Shown here piece by piece: positions 51,078 through 62,118 of a DNA stretch of 64,000 nucleotides. Position numbers and translations under genes: made by a program. The DNA comes from an uncultured Bacilli bacterium. Its GTDB lineage: Bacteria; Bacillota_I; Bacilli_A; RF39; UBA660. The notes below the pieces were generated by a model. The model was not told where the DNA came from. It saw nothing but the letters and a program-made list of their open reading frames with translations, and did not search any database. The stretch is from NCBI GenBank assembly GCA_934130175.1, contig CAKOXP010000005.1:23522-87521 (forward strand), in the 5' to 3' direction. Within the stretch, counting starts at the first letter, position 1. Each line of letters opens with the position of its first letter.

Positions 51078-51107
51078 TTGACAAGTGCTAATTAATAGTC
51101 ATATAAT
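51078..51107 (+). promoter_or_regulatory. Promoter of the hrcA-dnaJ operon
   Basis: TTGACA, 18 bp, TATAAT, with the CIRCE element beginning 5 bp downstream. Confidence 0.8.
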
Positions 51108-51111
51108 GTAT

Positions 51112-51138
51112 TTAGCACTCGTAGAATATTAGTGCTAG
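51112..51138 (+). promoter_or_regulatory. CIRCE element (HrcA operator)
   Basis: TTAGCACTC, 9 bp, TAGTGCTAG; the left arm is perfect and the right differs from GAGTGCTAA at both ends. It overlaps the likely transcription start, and its end touches the hrcA ribosome site. A half-site AGTGCTAA lies at 51085. Confidence 0.9.
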
Positions 51139-51151
51139 GAGGTAGTTATTA

Positions 51152-52141
51152 ATGTTAACGAAACGTCAGGAGAATATTTTAAAGCTGATAGTTGAACATT
51201 ATGTTAAACTTGCAAAACCAATTAGTTCAAATTCAATTTGTAAGAAATTAAAGTGTTCTAGTGCAACAGTAAGAAATGAGATGGCATCTTTGGAAGAAGC
51301 TGGTTTACTTGAAAAAACTCATACTTCTTCAGGAAGAATTCCTAGTGAGAATGGTTATCGTTATTATGTAGATAATCTTATGGAATTAAAAAAGATGAAT
51401 GCTGAAGATATGTTAAAGCTTCAAATAATATTCCATAATAATCAGTTACCATTATCTGATTGTATTACAAAGAGCTTGCAAGTTATTTCTGATATGACTA
51501 GTTATGCTACTATTGTTTTAGGATCATCTTCTCATGATAATATGCTTAAGCAAATAGAAGTAGTTCCAATTGATGATGTTAGTATGATTGTAATAATTGT
51601 TACTGATAAAGGTCATGTAGAACATAAAGAAATAAGATTAGAAGGTATTTCATTAGATGATGTCAAAAAGACTGTTGGTCTAATTAATAACTTAATTATA
51701 GGTACACCAATAGATGAAGTTAGTACTAAACTAGAGTATGAAATTAAACCAATTATTGGTCGCTATGTTACTGAACATGAAAGACTTTATAATGCTTTCT
51801 ATAATGTATTTAGTGATTTTTCTACAAATGATATTAATGTAGTAGGACGTACTAAATTCTTGGAACAACCAGAGTTTACAAGTGTAGCAAAAATCAAGAA
51901 TATCTTTGAAAAGCTAGATGATGAGGAAACACTTCGTGAAATAGAAAAAGACGATGATAACAACATTAAAATCTATATTGGAAAAGAAAATAATATTGAT
52001 GAAGATGTAACAGTCATAAAGACAAAATTTAAAAATGGAAATGAGGAAGGAACTCTTGCTATCGTTGGTCCTAAGAGAATGGACTACGAGAGAGTTGTAT
52101 CAATGCTTGAATTTATTAAAGATCAAGTAGAAGATAATTAG
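51152..52141 (+). CDS. hrcA: Heat-inducible transcription repressor HrcA
   Basis: A 329-residue repressor that binds CIRCE and is kept active by GroEL, giving heat induction of chaperone genes. The N-terminal winged helix (LTKRQENILKLIVEHYVKLAKPISS, CSSATVRNEMASLEEAGLLEKTHTSSGRIPS; landmarks SSATVRNEMASLEE, SSGRIPSENGYRYYVD) and a C-terminal GAF-like domain are of normal size. It follows CIRCE directly and therefore represses itself with grpE-dnaK-tldD-pmbA-dnaJ. GGAGGTAG precedes ATG 51152. Confidence 0.97.
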   Translation: MLTKRQENILKLIVEHYVKLAKPISSNSICKKLKCSSATVRNEMASLEEAGLLEKTHTSSGRIPSENGYRYYVDNLMELKKMNAEDMLKLQIIFHNNQLPLSDCITKSLQVISDMTSYATIVLGSSSHDNMLKQIEVVPIDDVSMIVIIVTDKGHVEHKEIRLEGISLDDVKKTVGLINNLIIGTPIDEVSTKLEYEIKPIIGRYVTEHERLYNAFYNVFSDFSTNDINVVGRTKFLEQPEFTSVAKIKNIFEKLDDEETLREIEKDDDNNIKIYIGKENNIDEDVTVIKTKFKNGNEEGTLAIVGPKRMDYERVVSMLEFIKDQVEDN

Positions 52142-52154
52142 AAAGGTGATGCAA

Positions 52155-52757
52155 ATGACAGATAATAAAGAGGAAGTTAAAGAAGAAATAAAACAAGAAG
52201 AGAAACATGAAGATTGCAAATGCAAAGAAAATGATAAAAAATGTTGTCATGAACATAAAAAGCATAATCATGATAATAGTAAATTAAAAGAAAAAGAAGC
52301 AGAAATTGAAAAATTAAAGAAAGAGTTAGAAGAATCTGTTAAGAAGGTACAATATGCTCAAGCAGAACTTGTAAATTATCGTAAAAGAAAAGATGATGAA
52401 GTAGCTAGTTATAAGAAATATTGTAATCAGGATTTAATTACAGAACTGATTCCAATAGTTGATAACTTTGAAAGAGCAATTAGTCTAGATGATAATAATT
52501 TAACTGATGAGTTATCAAAATTCTTACATGGATTTAAGATGATGTATGCATCACTAACTGAGGTTTTAAGAAAGTTTGGAGTTGAAGAAATCTCACGTGC
52601 TGGAGAAGTATTTGATTCTAATTTAGAAGAAGCATTAATGACTGATAATATTGATTCTGTTGATGATGATATCGTAACAGAAGTATTATTAAAAGGTTAT
52701 AAATTGAAAGACAGGGTAATAAGACCTGCTTCAGTAAAAATAAATAAAAAAGATTAA
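52155..52757 (+). CDS. grpE: Nucleotide exchange factor GrpE with Cys/His-rich tail
   Basis: A 200-residue cofactor that releases ADP from DnaK. The long dimer helix (KEAEIEKLKKELEESVKKVQYAQAEL) and the beta wing (VFDSNLEEALM, VLLKGYKLKDRVIRPASVKI; landmarks GYKLKDRVIRPA) are standard. The N-terminal tail is unusual: DCKCKENDKKCCHEHKKHNHD holds four Cys and four His within about 21 residues (positions about 20-40), which could bind metal. ATG 52155 follows AAAGGTGATG; the GTG at 52146 is in the site. Confidence 0.95.
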   Translation: MTDNKEEVKEEIKQEEKHEDCKCKENDKKCCHEHKKHNHDNSKLKEKEAEIEKLKKELEESVKKVQYAQAELVNYRKRKDDEVASYKKYCNQDLITELIPIVDNFERAISLDDNNLTDELSKFLHGFKMMYASLTEVLRKFGVEEISRAGEVFDSNLEEALMTDNIDSVDDDIVTEVLLKGYKLKDRVIRPASVKINKKD

Positions 52758-52774
52758 TTATAAAGGAGAGATAA

Positions 52775-54601
<1,827 letters not shown>

Positions 54602-54619
54602 TAATGAATAATACAAGTG

Positions 54620-54641
54620 AAGTTCTAGGAAACTAGAACTT
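54620..54641 (+). terminator. Hairpin between dnaK and tldD
   Basis: AAGTTCTAG pairs with CTAGAACTT around a GAAA tetraloop; the tail TGCTTTG is poor in T. It is more likely a partial terminator or an mRNA processing/stability site, giving more dnaK than downstream transcript. Confidence 0.5.
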
Positions 54642-54670
54642 TGCTTTGTAAATAAAGATAGGAGATAAAT

Positions 54671-56050
54671 ATGGATAAAAAGCAATTGGAGAAACTAGTT
54701 AATCAATCTTTAACTACAGGTGCTGATTTTTCAGAAATATATTATGAAAATACAATTAGAAGAAAAATAGTTGTGTTAAATAGTAAAGTAGACTCTGTAG
54801 ATACTAATATTTTATCAGGTGTAGGAATCAGACTAGCAAAAGGAAAAGAAATAGTTTATTCATCAACAAATGATATAACTTTGAATAATTTAGAACATAA
54901 GGTAGATGAATTAAAAGGAATTTTCCATGATAGACAAATATATAAAAATGTTGTCTTAAAAGAAAAAAATATTAATACTAAACAAATTGATTACAATAAT
55001 GGAATGAGTGACTCTGATAAAAAGAAATACTTATTACATATAGATGAAATAGCAAGAAACTATTCATCTAAAGTAGAACAAGTAAATGCAATGTTTATTG
55101 AAGAACAAAAAGATGTTGAAATTGCAAATCATCTAGGTGAGTATTCAAAAGATAAAAGATATTTGTTCAGATTAATTATACAGATATATGTTAAAGATAA
55201 AGAAAAGAGAAATATGACATATGAAGCATATGGAAATAATAATGGTTATTCTTATTTAGATGGTTTTGATGTTTATAAAGAAGTTAAAAAATTAGTTGAT
55301 ATTGCAATAGAAAAATTATCTGCAGTTCCTTGTCCTACTGGTAAAATGCCTGTCGTTATCGGACCTGGATTTGGTGCTGTTATTATTCATGAAGCATGTG
55401 GTCATGCCCTAGAAGCAACTGCTGTTGCCAAAAATGTTTCAGTATTATCTAATATGATTGATCAAAAAGTTGCCAATGATAAAGTAACAATTATAGATGA
55501 TGGTTCTTTAGAAAAAACTTGGGGTTCTACATATATAGATGATGAGGGAAACTTAACAAGAAAAAATATTTTAATTGAAAATGGCGTACTAAAAAAATAC
55601 TTAATAGATGAATTGAATACTAGATTGATGGATGGCAATATTACTGGATCTGGAAGAAGAGAAAGTTATTTATATGCACCAACTTCTAGAATGAACAATA
55701 CATATCTTGCAAAAGGAAAAGATAAAATAGATGATATGATTAAAAGTATAGAGTATGGTGTATATGCTAAAAAAATGGATGGAGGTAGCGTTTATTCTAA
55801 TACTGGAGATTTCAACTTTGCTATTAGAGATGCTTATTTGATAGAAAATGGAAAAGTTACTAAAACTTTAGAGGGAGCATCATTAATTGGAAATACAAAA
55901 GATATATTAAATAAAATAGAAATGATTAGTGATGATTTAAGAATTGATACAGGATATTGTGGTTCTGTTAGTGGAATTATTCCTGTTACAATTGGTCAAC
56001 CTACTATTAAAGTTTCAGAAATATTAGTAGGAGGGAATTCAAATGATTAA
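54671..56050 (+). CDS. tldD: Metalloprotease TldD
   Basis: A 459-residue subunit of the TldD/TldE protease, which digests unfolded peptides and matures some ribosomal peptides. The zinc site HEACGHALEA (His240-Glu241-x3-His245) marks the active subunit; GPGFGAVIIHEACGH, STYIDDEGN and GSGRRESYLYAPTSRMNNTYL (landmarks RRESYLYAP, RMNNTY) are family blocks. GGAGAT precedes ATG 54671. It is placed inside the dnaK-dnaJ operon, which I have not seen as a standard arrangement. It overlaps pmbA by 8 bp. Confidence 0.95.
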   Translation: MDKKQLEKLVNQSLTTGADFSEIYYENTIRRKIVVLNSKVDSVDTNILSGVGIRLAKGKEIVYSSTNDITLNNLEHKVDELKGIFHDRQIYKNVVLKEKNINTKQIDYNNGMSDSDKKKYLLHIDEIARNYSSKVEQVNAMFIEEQKDVEIANHLGEYSKDKRYLFRLIIQIYVKDKEKRNMTYEAYGNNNGYSYLDGFDVYKEVKKLVDIAIEKLSAVPCPTGKMPVVIGPGFGAVIIHEACGHALEATAVAKNVSVLSNMIDQKVANDKVTIIDDGSLEKTWGSTYIDDEGNLTRKNILIENGVLKKYLIDELNTRLMDGNITGSGRRESYLYAPTSRMNNTYLAKGKDKIDDMIKSIEYGVYAKKMDGGSVYSNTGDFNFAIRDAYLIENGKVTKTLEGASLIGNTKDILNKIEMISDDLRIDTGYCGSVSGIIPVTIGQPTIKVSEILVGGNSND

Positions 56051-57314
56051 TGAATTAATAAAAGAAGCAAAAAAACAAAATATTTCTATTGAAGTATTTT
56101 CAAATCATAAAAAAACAGTTAATTTAAAAAGTGAAAATGGATTTTTAGAAACTAATAATGTTTCTGATACAACAAGGTATAAAATAAAAGCAATATACCA
56201 AGGTAAAACAATTATTATAAATACTGATATAATATCTATAGATCAAATAATAGAAATCATCAAACAAAATTATGAATTACTAGATAATACTGATAGAGAC
56301 TTTTTTGCAACTCCTATCGATATAGAATATAAAAATCATCCAGCAAAAAAGTTAGATATAAATGATATTATTAGTGATTTAAAAAGATTAAATAAATATA
56401 AAGAACAGTATAATGAGATATTTGATTTAGTTATTGAATATGATGAAATATTAGAAGAAAGAAAAATTATTAATGAAAACACATCATTGGAAGATGGAAA
56501 TCATATGTATATTTTATCCTCAGAAATAAGCTTAATAAAAAATAATGTAAGAAAAACGGGAACAGTAGTATATAAGAGTAAAAATTATGATATTGATGAG
56601 TTTGAAAGAAGGTTAAAAGAAGAAATTTTAAAGTCAATTGCCAAATTTGATGAAGATAGTATTGTAACATCTAAATATAATATAATTTTAACAAATAATT
56701 GTGCATCAAGATTACTTAATGTTTTTTCAAATATGTTTTCTGCTGATAGTATAAATAAGAAAATATCTCCATTAGTTGATAAATTTGATTCTAAAGTTTT
56801 TTCAGATAAAATTACTATTGTTGAAGATCCTACTAATGAAAAATTATTAGGTACATGTTTATTTGATGATGAGGGTAGTAAAACAAATTACAAAGAAATA
56901 ATTAAAGATGGGAAATTTATTACAAAGTTATATAATAGAAAAACGGCCTTAAAAGACGGCGTTGAGTCAACTGGTAATAGTTTTGGAGTACGTAATTTAT
57001 ATGTTAAACCATTAGTTAAAAACTTTGATGAATTAGTAGAAGAACTAAATGATGGTATTATTATAGATGACATTACAGGTTTACATTCTGGTATTAATAC
57101 AAGTACAGGTAGTATCTCTGTACAATCTAGTGGGTACTTAGTAAAAAATGGTAAAAAAGATAAAAGAATTAATATGATTGTTTTATCATCTGATATATTT
57201 GAAATATTTACTAATGTAGTAGATATTGGTAACGATTTAGAAATGATGAATATAAACTGTGGTTCTCCATCGTTGCTGATAAAAAATATTACTATAGTAG
57301 GAGAAAAGGAGTAG
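56043..57314 (+). CDS. pmbA: TldE/PmbA subunit of the TldD protease
   Basis: A 423-residue partner of TldD, same fold without the HExxxH zinc site (the corresponding segment reads ILTNNCASRLLNVF). The family block VESTGNSFGVRNLYVKPL and the end NINCGSPSLLIKNITIVGE are present. GGAGGG lies before ATG 56043 within the end of tldD. Only 6 bp separate it from dnaJ, so dnaJ translation likely depends on this gene. Assignment is secure as a pair with TldD. Confidence 0.93.
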   Translation: MINELIKEAKKQNISIEVFSNHKKTVNLKSENGFLETNNVSDTTRYKIKAIYQGKTIIINTDIISIDQIIEIIKQNYELLDNTDRDFFATPIDIEYKNHPAKKLDINDIISDLKRLNKYKEQYNEIFDLVIEYDEILEERKIINENTSLEDGNHMYILSSEISLIKNNVRKTGTVVYKSKNYDIDEFERRLKEEILKSIAKFDEDSIVTSKYNIILTNNCASRLLNVFSNMFSADSINKKISPLVDKFDSKVFSDKITIVEDPTNEKLLGTCLFDDEGSKTNYKEIIKDGKFITKLYNRKTALKDGVESTGNSFGVRNLYVKPLVKNFDELVEELNDGIIIDDITGLHSGINTSTGSISVQSSGYLVKNGKKDKRINMIVLSSDIFEIFTNVVDIGNDLEMMNINCGSPSLLIKNITIVGEKE

Positions 57315-57320
57315 ATACAA

Positions 57321-58457
57321 ATGGATAAAAGAGACTATTATGAAGTGCTTGGAGTCTCTAAAAGTGCAACTAAAGATGAGATAAAAAGTGCTTTTCGTAA
57401 GAAAGCTAAGCAATATCATCCGGATTTAAATAAAGATAATCCAGATGCAGCTGAAAAGTTTAAGGAAGCTCAAGAAGCTTATGAAGTTTTATCTGATGAA
57501 CAAAAACGTAAAATGTATGATCAATATGGTCATGCTGGTGTGTCAGGTTCTGCTGGTGGAGGTTTTTCTGGATTTGGTGGTGCTGGATTTGACGCTAGTG
57601 ATTTTGATTTTGGTGATATCTTTGATAATATATTTGGAGGTGGTTTTGGAGGATTCTCATCTTCCTCATCATCTCGTAGTAGAGCAACACGTGGTTCGGA
57701 CTTATTAATGGGTGTGAAACTTACCTTTGAAGAGGCTGTTTATGGTTGTGAAAAAGATATAAATATTGATGTTGTTGAAGATTGTAGTGATTGTGGCGGA
57801 AAGGGCGGCCACGGTGAATCAACCTGTGATAGGTGTCATGGTAGCGGTACAATAACTTCTGAACAACATACTATTTTAGGATCATTTATGTCTAAAACTA
57901 CTTGTCCATCTTGTGGTGGAACAGGTAAGACATATGAATCAAAATGTAGTACTTGTCGTGGTAAAGGTAAAGTTAAGAAAAATAAAACAATCACTGTTAA
58001 TGTTCCAGCAGGAATTGATACAGGCGATAGACTTCGCGTTTCAGGAAAAGGTAATCCTGGAAGTAATGGTGGACCAAATGGAGACTTGTATTTAGAATTC
58101 CAAGTAAGTGAGCATGAATATTTTAAAAGAGATGGGGACGATATTTATTTAACTGTTCCAATCACAATAACAGAAGCAATATTAGGTTGTAAAAAAGATA
58201 TTCCTACTTTATATGGTAATGTAAAATTAACAATACCAGCTGGTAGTGATTCTAATGATAAACAACGTATTAAGGGTAAAGGTATTGATAACAAGAGTAG
58301 AAGAACTAAAGGAAATATGTATATTATTTTAAATGTCGTTACTCCTAAAAAGTTATCACGTGAGCAAAAGAAATTAATTGAAGCTTTAGCTAAAACTGAT
58401 TTAGATGATACAGTTATAGAGAAATTTGACAAGTTTACAAAGAAAAATGACAAGTAA
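57321..58457 (+). CDS. dnaJ: Chaperone DnaJ (Hsp40)
   Basis: A 378-residue type I Hsp40 that delivers substrates to DnaK and stimulates its ATPase. J domain (1-70) with HPD ([12 protein letters not shown]), Gly/Phe-rich linker ([28 protein letters not shown]; landmarks [11 protein letters not shown]), four CxxCxGxG zinc repeats ([32 protein letters not shown]) and the C-terminal substrate domain are complete. AAAAGGAG precedes ATG 57321. It ends the heat-shock operon with a terminator. Confidence 0.98.
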   Translation: MDKRDYYEVLGVSKSATKDEIKSAFRKKAKQYHPDLNKDNPDAAEKFKEAQEAYEVLSDEQKRKMYDQYGHAGVSGSAGGGFSGFGGAGFDASDFDFGDIFDNIFGGGFGGFSSSSSSRSRATRGSDLLMGVKLTFEEAVYGCEKDINIDVVEDCSDCGGKGGHGESTCDRCHGSGTITSEQHTILGSFMSKTTCPSCGGTGKTYESKCSTCRGKGKVKKNKTITVNVPAGIDTGDRLRVSGKGNPGSNGGPNGDLYLEFQVSEHEYFKRDGDDIYLTVPITITEAILGCKKDIPTLYGNVKLTIPAGSDSNDKQRIKGKGIDNKSRRTKGNMYIILNVVTPKKLSREQKKLIEALAKTDLDDTVIEKFDKFTKKNDK

Positions 58458-58478
58458 AAAATACTTGTTCTTTTTTTT
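58448..58478 (+). terminator. Terminator of the heat-shock operon
   Basis: ACAAGTA pairs with TACTTGT over a 5-nt A-rich loop, overlapping the dnaJ end, then eight T. Confidence 0.8.
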
Positions 58479-58527
58479 AAATAATAATTCTTTATTGTGT
58501 TAGAATAAAACTAGAGGTGAAATATAA

Positions 58528-59427
58528 ATGGAAGAGGAAAAATTAGAAGTGAAGAAAAAAAGTAAGGGGTCAGTCATTTTAATAGTATTTTTATTTTTAA
58601 TAATATTTGGTTTAGTTTTCTATATATTATACGATAAAGAGATAATATTTAATAATAAAAATAATGTAGAAGATAAAGCAGATGAAAAAACAACAGATAA
58701 AAATAAAGAGACAGAAATTACAAATATAGATCTTAAAAAAAGCCTTAGTAAAAAAATAGATGAAATTACATTCTTGGATGAAACTGAAGGTTATGATTAT
58801 TATAGTCTAAATAGATATTATTTTAATTATGATTCTTTGAAAAAAGAGACTTTAACAAATGAAGATAAATTAACAATTGTTTTAAAAAGTTCTCAAAATA
58901 ACTATACACCAGTTTCAGTTGAACAAAAAAATATGGATTTACCAAGTGAATGGGAATTTTTAAAAACTACAGGAACTGAAACTTTAAAACAAATAAAGGT
59001 TAGTGCTGTTAAAGAAAAGTATAATAGTCTATTTGGATTAGATGAGATAAATTACAATAGTTCTAATAATACTTGTCCAATGTTTATTTATGATAAAACA
59101 AATCAAGTATATTATGTTAGTTCTGAATGTGGAGGAACATCAGCTGGAGATATTTTCTCATATAAAACAAATTATGTAAAAAAAGGTGATGAAGCGTTTA
59201 TAGATGTATATTTTGGAATGTCATTACCTGTTGATGATGAAAGAGTAAGTATATATAATACTGTATCTAAAGATATTTCAGATACAGAAGTTCCATATAA
59301 AACTGTTAGAAATATTGATGAACAAATTATCACAAAAGACAACTATAAAGACTTTGAAAAATATAGATTTACTTTCAAATTAAATAGTAATGAAGAGTAT
59401 AATTTTGTTAAATTAGAAAGAAAATAG
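58528..59427 (+). CDS. Membrane-anchored hypothetical protein
   Basis: A 299-residue protein: basic start EEEKLEVKKKSKG, one membrane helix (about 14-35, SVILIVFLFLIIFGLVFYIL), a charged linker (DKADEKTTDKNKETE), then an outer beta-rich domain with Cys residues at NNTCPMFIY and SSECGGTSAG. Start, anchor, linker and the YDxTNQVYYVSSxCGG/YDSSVKQYVYNKGD-type region parallel the protein at 50105, so they are probably paralogues. AGAGGTGA precedes ATG 58528. Function unknown. Confidence 0.7.
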   Translation: MEEEKLEVKKKSKGSVILIVFLFLIIFGLVFYILYDKEIIFNNKNNVEDKADEKTTDKNKETEITNIDLKKSLSKKIDEITFLDETEGYDYYSLNRYYFNYDSLKKETLTNEDKLTIVLKSSQNNYTPVSVEQKNMDLPSEWEFLKTTGTETLKQIKVSAVKEKYNSLFGLDEINYNSSNNTCPMFIYDKTNQVYYVSSECGGTSAGDIFSYKTNYVKKGDEAFIDVYFGMSLPVDDERVSIYNTVSKDISDTEVPYKTVRNIDEQIITKDNYKDFEKYRFTFKLNSNEEYNFVKLERK

Positions 59428-59464
59428 AAAAAGAGTTTACAATTAATTTTGTAAACTCTTTTAA
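59428..59464. terminator. Bidirectional terminator
   Basis: AAAGAGTTTACAA pairs with TTGTAAACTCTTT (13 bp) over a 6-nt loop, between convergent genes. Confidence 0.88.
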
Positions 59465-60366
59465 TATATCATTGTATGAAGAATTCTTTCAGTGTTTTTG
59501 AAATTTAGTTTAGCAACATCTTTTAGTTTTTCTTCACCATATTTTTCAACTAATTCTTCACCAATCTTATCAACATCTTTAGAAGCTCCTTTTAATAAAG
59601 GTAGTGAAACTTCATCACATAATTTATCAAATTCTTTTAAGAAAATATAACGGCTTATAATAGAAGATGCCGCAACCGCTAAATTTTTATCTTCTGCTTT
59701 AGTCATAAAAGTAATACCTCTTTGAATATCATTAATTCCATTTAAATATTCATAGTATCTTTTTTCTTTAGCAAATTCATCAATTATAATATAATCGTAT
59801 TTAGGATTTTCCTCATGAATTAATTTATATAAAACTTTATTATGCATAATTGATTTAATCTTATTCATATTTACATCTTTAGTATATTTTTCATTGTACT
59901 CTCTATTACTTAAAATAATACTTCTATATTTAATTTTTTTAGCAATCTCAGGAGCGATTTTTTTTATTTTTTCATCAGTTAGCTTTTTAGAATCAGTAAC
60001 ACCAAGTTTTTCTAGGAAGGGAACATCTTCTATTCTTACGTATGATGCGGTAACAACAATTGGTCCAAAATAGTCACCAGTTCCAACTTCATCAGAACCA
60101 ACAGAAGAACAGTTATGGTAAATGTTTTTAGAGTTATCTGTATTTTTTTCTTTTGATTGTTCGGAAACTATTCCCCACATTGATGCATCAACATCTGCAG
60201 AAGTTCCTTGAAACATAACTTTACCAGATTCATACATAGTAATAACTGTATCTTCATCTTGTGCTTGAAAAACTACATATGGGATTACTTTATCACGTTT
60301 TTTATCTTTATAATATTCAATCATCTTTTGTTTAACTTCATCATTAACCTTAATTACTACGTTCAT
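59461..60366 (-). CDS. rnhC: Ribonuclease HIII
   Basis: A 301-residue enzyme that cuts RNA in RNA-DNA hybrids, a Firmicutes partner of RNase HII. The N-terminal TBP-like domain (1-85; VPYVVFQAQDEDTVITMYESGKVMFQG) tells it from RNase HII, and the catalytic Asp-Glu lies in SVGSDEVGTGDYFGPIVV, with Asp in DYIIIDEFAKEK and KAEDKNLAVAASSIISRY. The start at 60366 follows GAGGTGAAAA on the minus strand. It diverges from cvpA, as in Bacillus where rnhC lies by zapA-yshB(cvpA); zapA is not seen here. Confidence 0.96.
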   Translation of the reverse strand: MNVVIKVNDEVKQKMIEYYKDKKRDKVIPYVVFQAQDEDTVITMYESGKVMFQGTSADVDASMWGIVSEQSKEKNTDNSKNIYHNCSSVGSDEVGTGDYFGPIVVTASYVRIEDVPFLEKLGVTDSKKLTDEKIKKIAPEIAKKIKYRSIILSNREYNEKYTKDVNMNKIKSIMHNKVLYKLIHEENPKYDYIIIDEFAKEKRYYEYLNGINDIQRGITFMTKAEDKNLAVAASSIISRYIFLKEFDKLCDEVSLPLLKGASKDVDKIGEELVEKYGEEKLKDVAKLNFKNTERILHTMIY

Positions 60367-60438
60367 TTTTTCACCTCTAATTTATTATAGCATATTTTTA
60401 AATTTTAAGTTATAATTATAGTAGGAGTGTGATAGAAA

Positions 60439-61140
60439 ATGAATATATTTGATATTGTAATTATTCTTTTGATTTTATTGTCAGGAGTTACAGGACTTAA
60501 ACAAGGATTGTTAAAATCAGGAATTAACTTAATTGGAACAATTCTTATTTATATTATTGCCTTTAAAATGAAAAATGGGATAGGATTATTTCTATGTAAG
60601 GTATGTCCATTCTTTAAGTTTGATGGTTATATTACTCTAAATATTTTAATCTATCAGTTGATCGCATTTGTTTTAATAGCGTCAGTTTTGTTTAGTATTT
60701 TTGCTCTTATTTTAAAATTAACTGGAATAGTTCAAAAATTAATAGATTTAACAGTAATTCTTGATATACCATCTAAAATAGGTGGCTTTATAGTAGGATT
60801 ATTAGAAGGATATGTAGTGATGTTTATAATAATTTTGATTTTATCTGTGCCACTAAGAAATGTAGAGATGTTTTCCAAATCTAAACTTGTAAATAAAATG
60901 CTTAATGATACTCCAATTTTATCATCAACCTTAGATGGTGTTGATGATGCTATATTTAATGTTTTTAATATTACAAGTGTAGTTGGTGAAGGAGAAGATA
61001 AAATTACAAAAGTTAATCTAGATATCATGAAAACATATTTAGATTGTAAAGTTATAACGAAAGATGATGCTATTAAAATAATAGATACAGGAAAATTAAA
61101 TTCAATTAATGGAATCAAAGAATTTGTTAATAAGTATTAA
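60439..61140 (+). CDS. CvpA family membrane protein
   Basis: A 233-residue protein with four membrane helices in the first 140 residues and a polar C-terminal part. FDIVIILLILLSGVTGLKQGLLKSGINLIGTILIYIIAF is the CvpA start (landmarks GVTGLKQGLLKSGINLIG), and GGFIVGLLEGYVVMFII the last helix. Bacillus has the equivalent yshB beside rnhC. Members relate to colicin V production and to envelope stress; the role in Firmicutes is unclear. AGGAGTGTGA precedes ATG 60439. Confidence 0.85.
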   Translation: MNIFDIVIILLILLSGVTGLKQGLLKSGINLIGTILIYIIAFKMKNGIGLFLCKVCPFFKFDGYITLNILIYQLIAFVLIASVLFSIFALILKLTGIVQKLIDLTVILDIPSKIGGFIVGLLEGYVVMFIIILILSVPLRNVEMFSKSKLVNKMLNDTPILSSTLDGVDDAIFNVFNITSVVGEGEDKITKVNLDIMKTYLDCKVITKDDAIKIIDTGKLNSINGIKEFVNKY

Positions 61141-61145
61141 TATAT

Positions 61146-61179
61146 GGAGCGATGTACAATAAAGGTATATCGCTTTTTC
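61146..61179 (+). terminator. Terminator of cvpA
   Basis: AGCGATGTAC pairs with GTATATCGCT (one G-T) over 7 nt, then five T. Confidence 0.8.
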
Positions 61180-61196
61180 TTAATTACTTAAAAATC

Positions 61197-61225
61197 TTGA
61201 AAAATAAGGCATTTTGTAGTATAAT
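61197..61225 (+). promoter_or_regulatory. Promoter of the sigma factor gene
   Basis: TTGAAA, 17 bp, TATAAT, with the same CTTGAAAAATAA element as the rpsU promoter. Confidence 0.75.
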
Positions 61226-61254
61226 ATGCCTAATCGAGGAGGGGTGTAATATTT

Positions 61255-62112
61255 ATGAAAGATAATAATTACTTACAGGAAAATAATCCTACTTCAAGAT
61301 ATATAAAATCATTAGATAAAAAGGTATTTACAAAAGAAGAGGAAAAGGACTTCTTACAAAGAATCAAATCTAGTTCACCAGCTTTAAAAGAAAGCCTAAA
61401 AAAGGAATTTATTGAACATAATTTAAGATTAGTTGTTGCGACAGCAAGCCATTATACAAAAGATATTGATTTATTAGCAGAATTGATTCAACAAGGTAAT
61501 GTTGGTTTAATGGAAGCTCTTGATAGTTTTGATATGGAAAAAGACAATAAGTTTTCATCCTGGGCTGTTTTCTGGATAGAAAAAGAAATAAAAGCATATT
61601 TAAGAGATAATAGATTAATTAAAATAAAAAAGCATTTATATCCACAAATAAGAGAATATAATGAAAAGAAAAAAAGTTTAAGTAATCTTCTAGCAAAAGA
61701 AGTAACAGATGAAGAAATCTCAAAAGAGTTGGGTTGGAGTCTTGAAAAAACTAATTTTATAGGTAGTCTTATTAAAAATGTTAGTAGCTTAAATGAAAAA
61801 ATAGATGTTGATAACGAAGAAAAAGAAATGGGAGACTATATTCCTAATGATACTTCAGTAGAAGATACATTAATGGAAAAAAATATGATTGCTGATGTTA
61901 GAAATCTATTAGAAACTGCTGGGCTAAAAGAAAGAGAAAAAGAAGTTCTTTTATATAGATATGGTTTTTATACAGATGGTGAACTATCACGAAAAAAGAT
62001 TGGTGAAATCTTAAATGTTGGAAGAGAAAGTATTAGAATGGACGAAAAAAAGGCTTTAAGAAAACTTAAGAAAATTGCAAAAGAAAAAGGATATGATGAT
62101 TACTTAAGATAA
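61255..62112 (+). CDS. RNA polymerase sigma factor, sigma-70 family
   Basis: A 285-residue group 2/3 sigma factor without region 1.1. Region 1.2-2: SRYIKSLDKKVFTKEEEKDFL, EHNLRLVVATASHYTKDIDLLAELIQQGNVGLMEALDSFDMEK (landmarks HNLRLVV, LIQQGNVGLMEA), FSSWAVFWIEKEI; region 3: EVTDEEISKELGW; region 4: LKEREKEVLLYRYGF and RKKIGEILNVGRESIRMDEKKALRKL. It resembles RpoH/SigA-like factors in length (285) and in the RLVVA region 2.1. Whether it is a heat-shock, spore or general-stress factor is not evident. GGAGGGG lies about 11 bp before ATG 61255. Confidence 0.9.
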   Translation: MKDNNYLQENNPTSRYIKSLDKKVFTKEEEKDFLQRIKSSSPALKESLKKEFIEHNLRLVVATASHYTKDIDLLAELIQQGNVGLMEALDSFDMEKDNKFSSWAVFWIEKEIKAYLRDNRLIKIKKHLYPQIREYNEKKKSLSNLLAKEVTDEEISKELGWSLEKTNFIGSLIKNVSSLNEKIDVDNEEKEMGDYIPNDTSVEDTLMEKNMIADVRNLLETAGLKEREKEVLLYRYGFYTDGELSRKKIGEILNVGRESIRMDEKKALRKLKKIAKEKGYDDYLR

Positions 62113-62118
62113 AGATAA

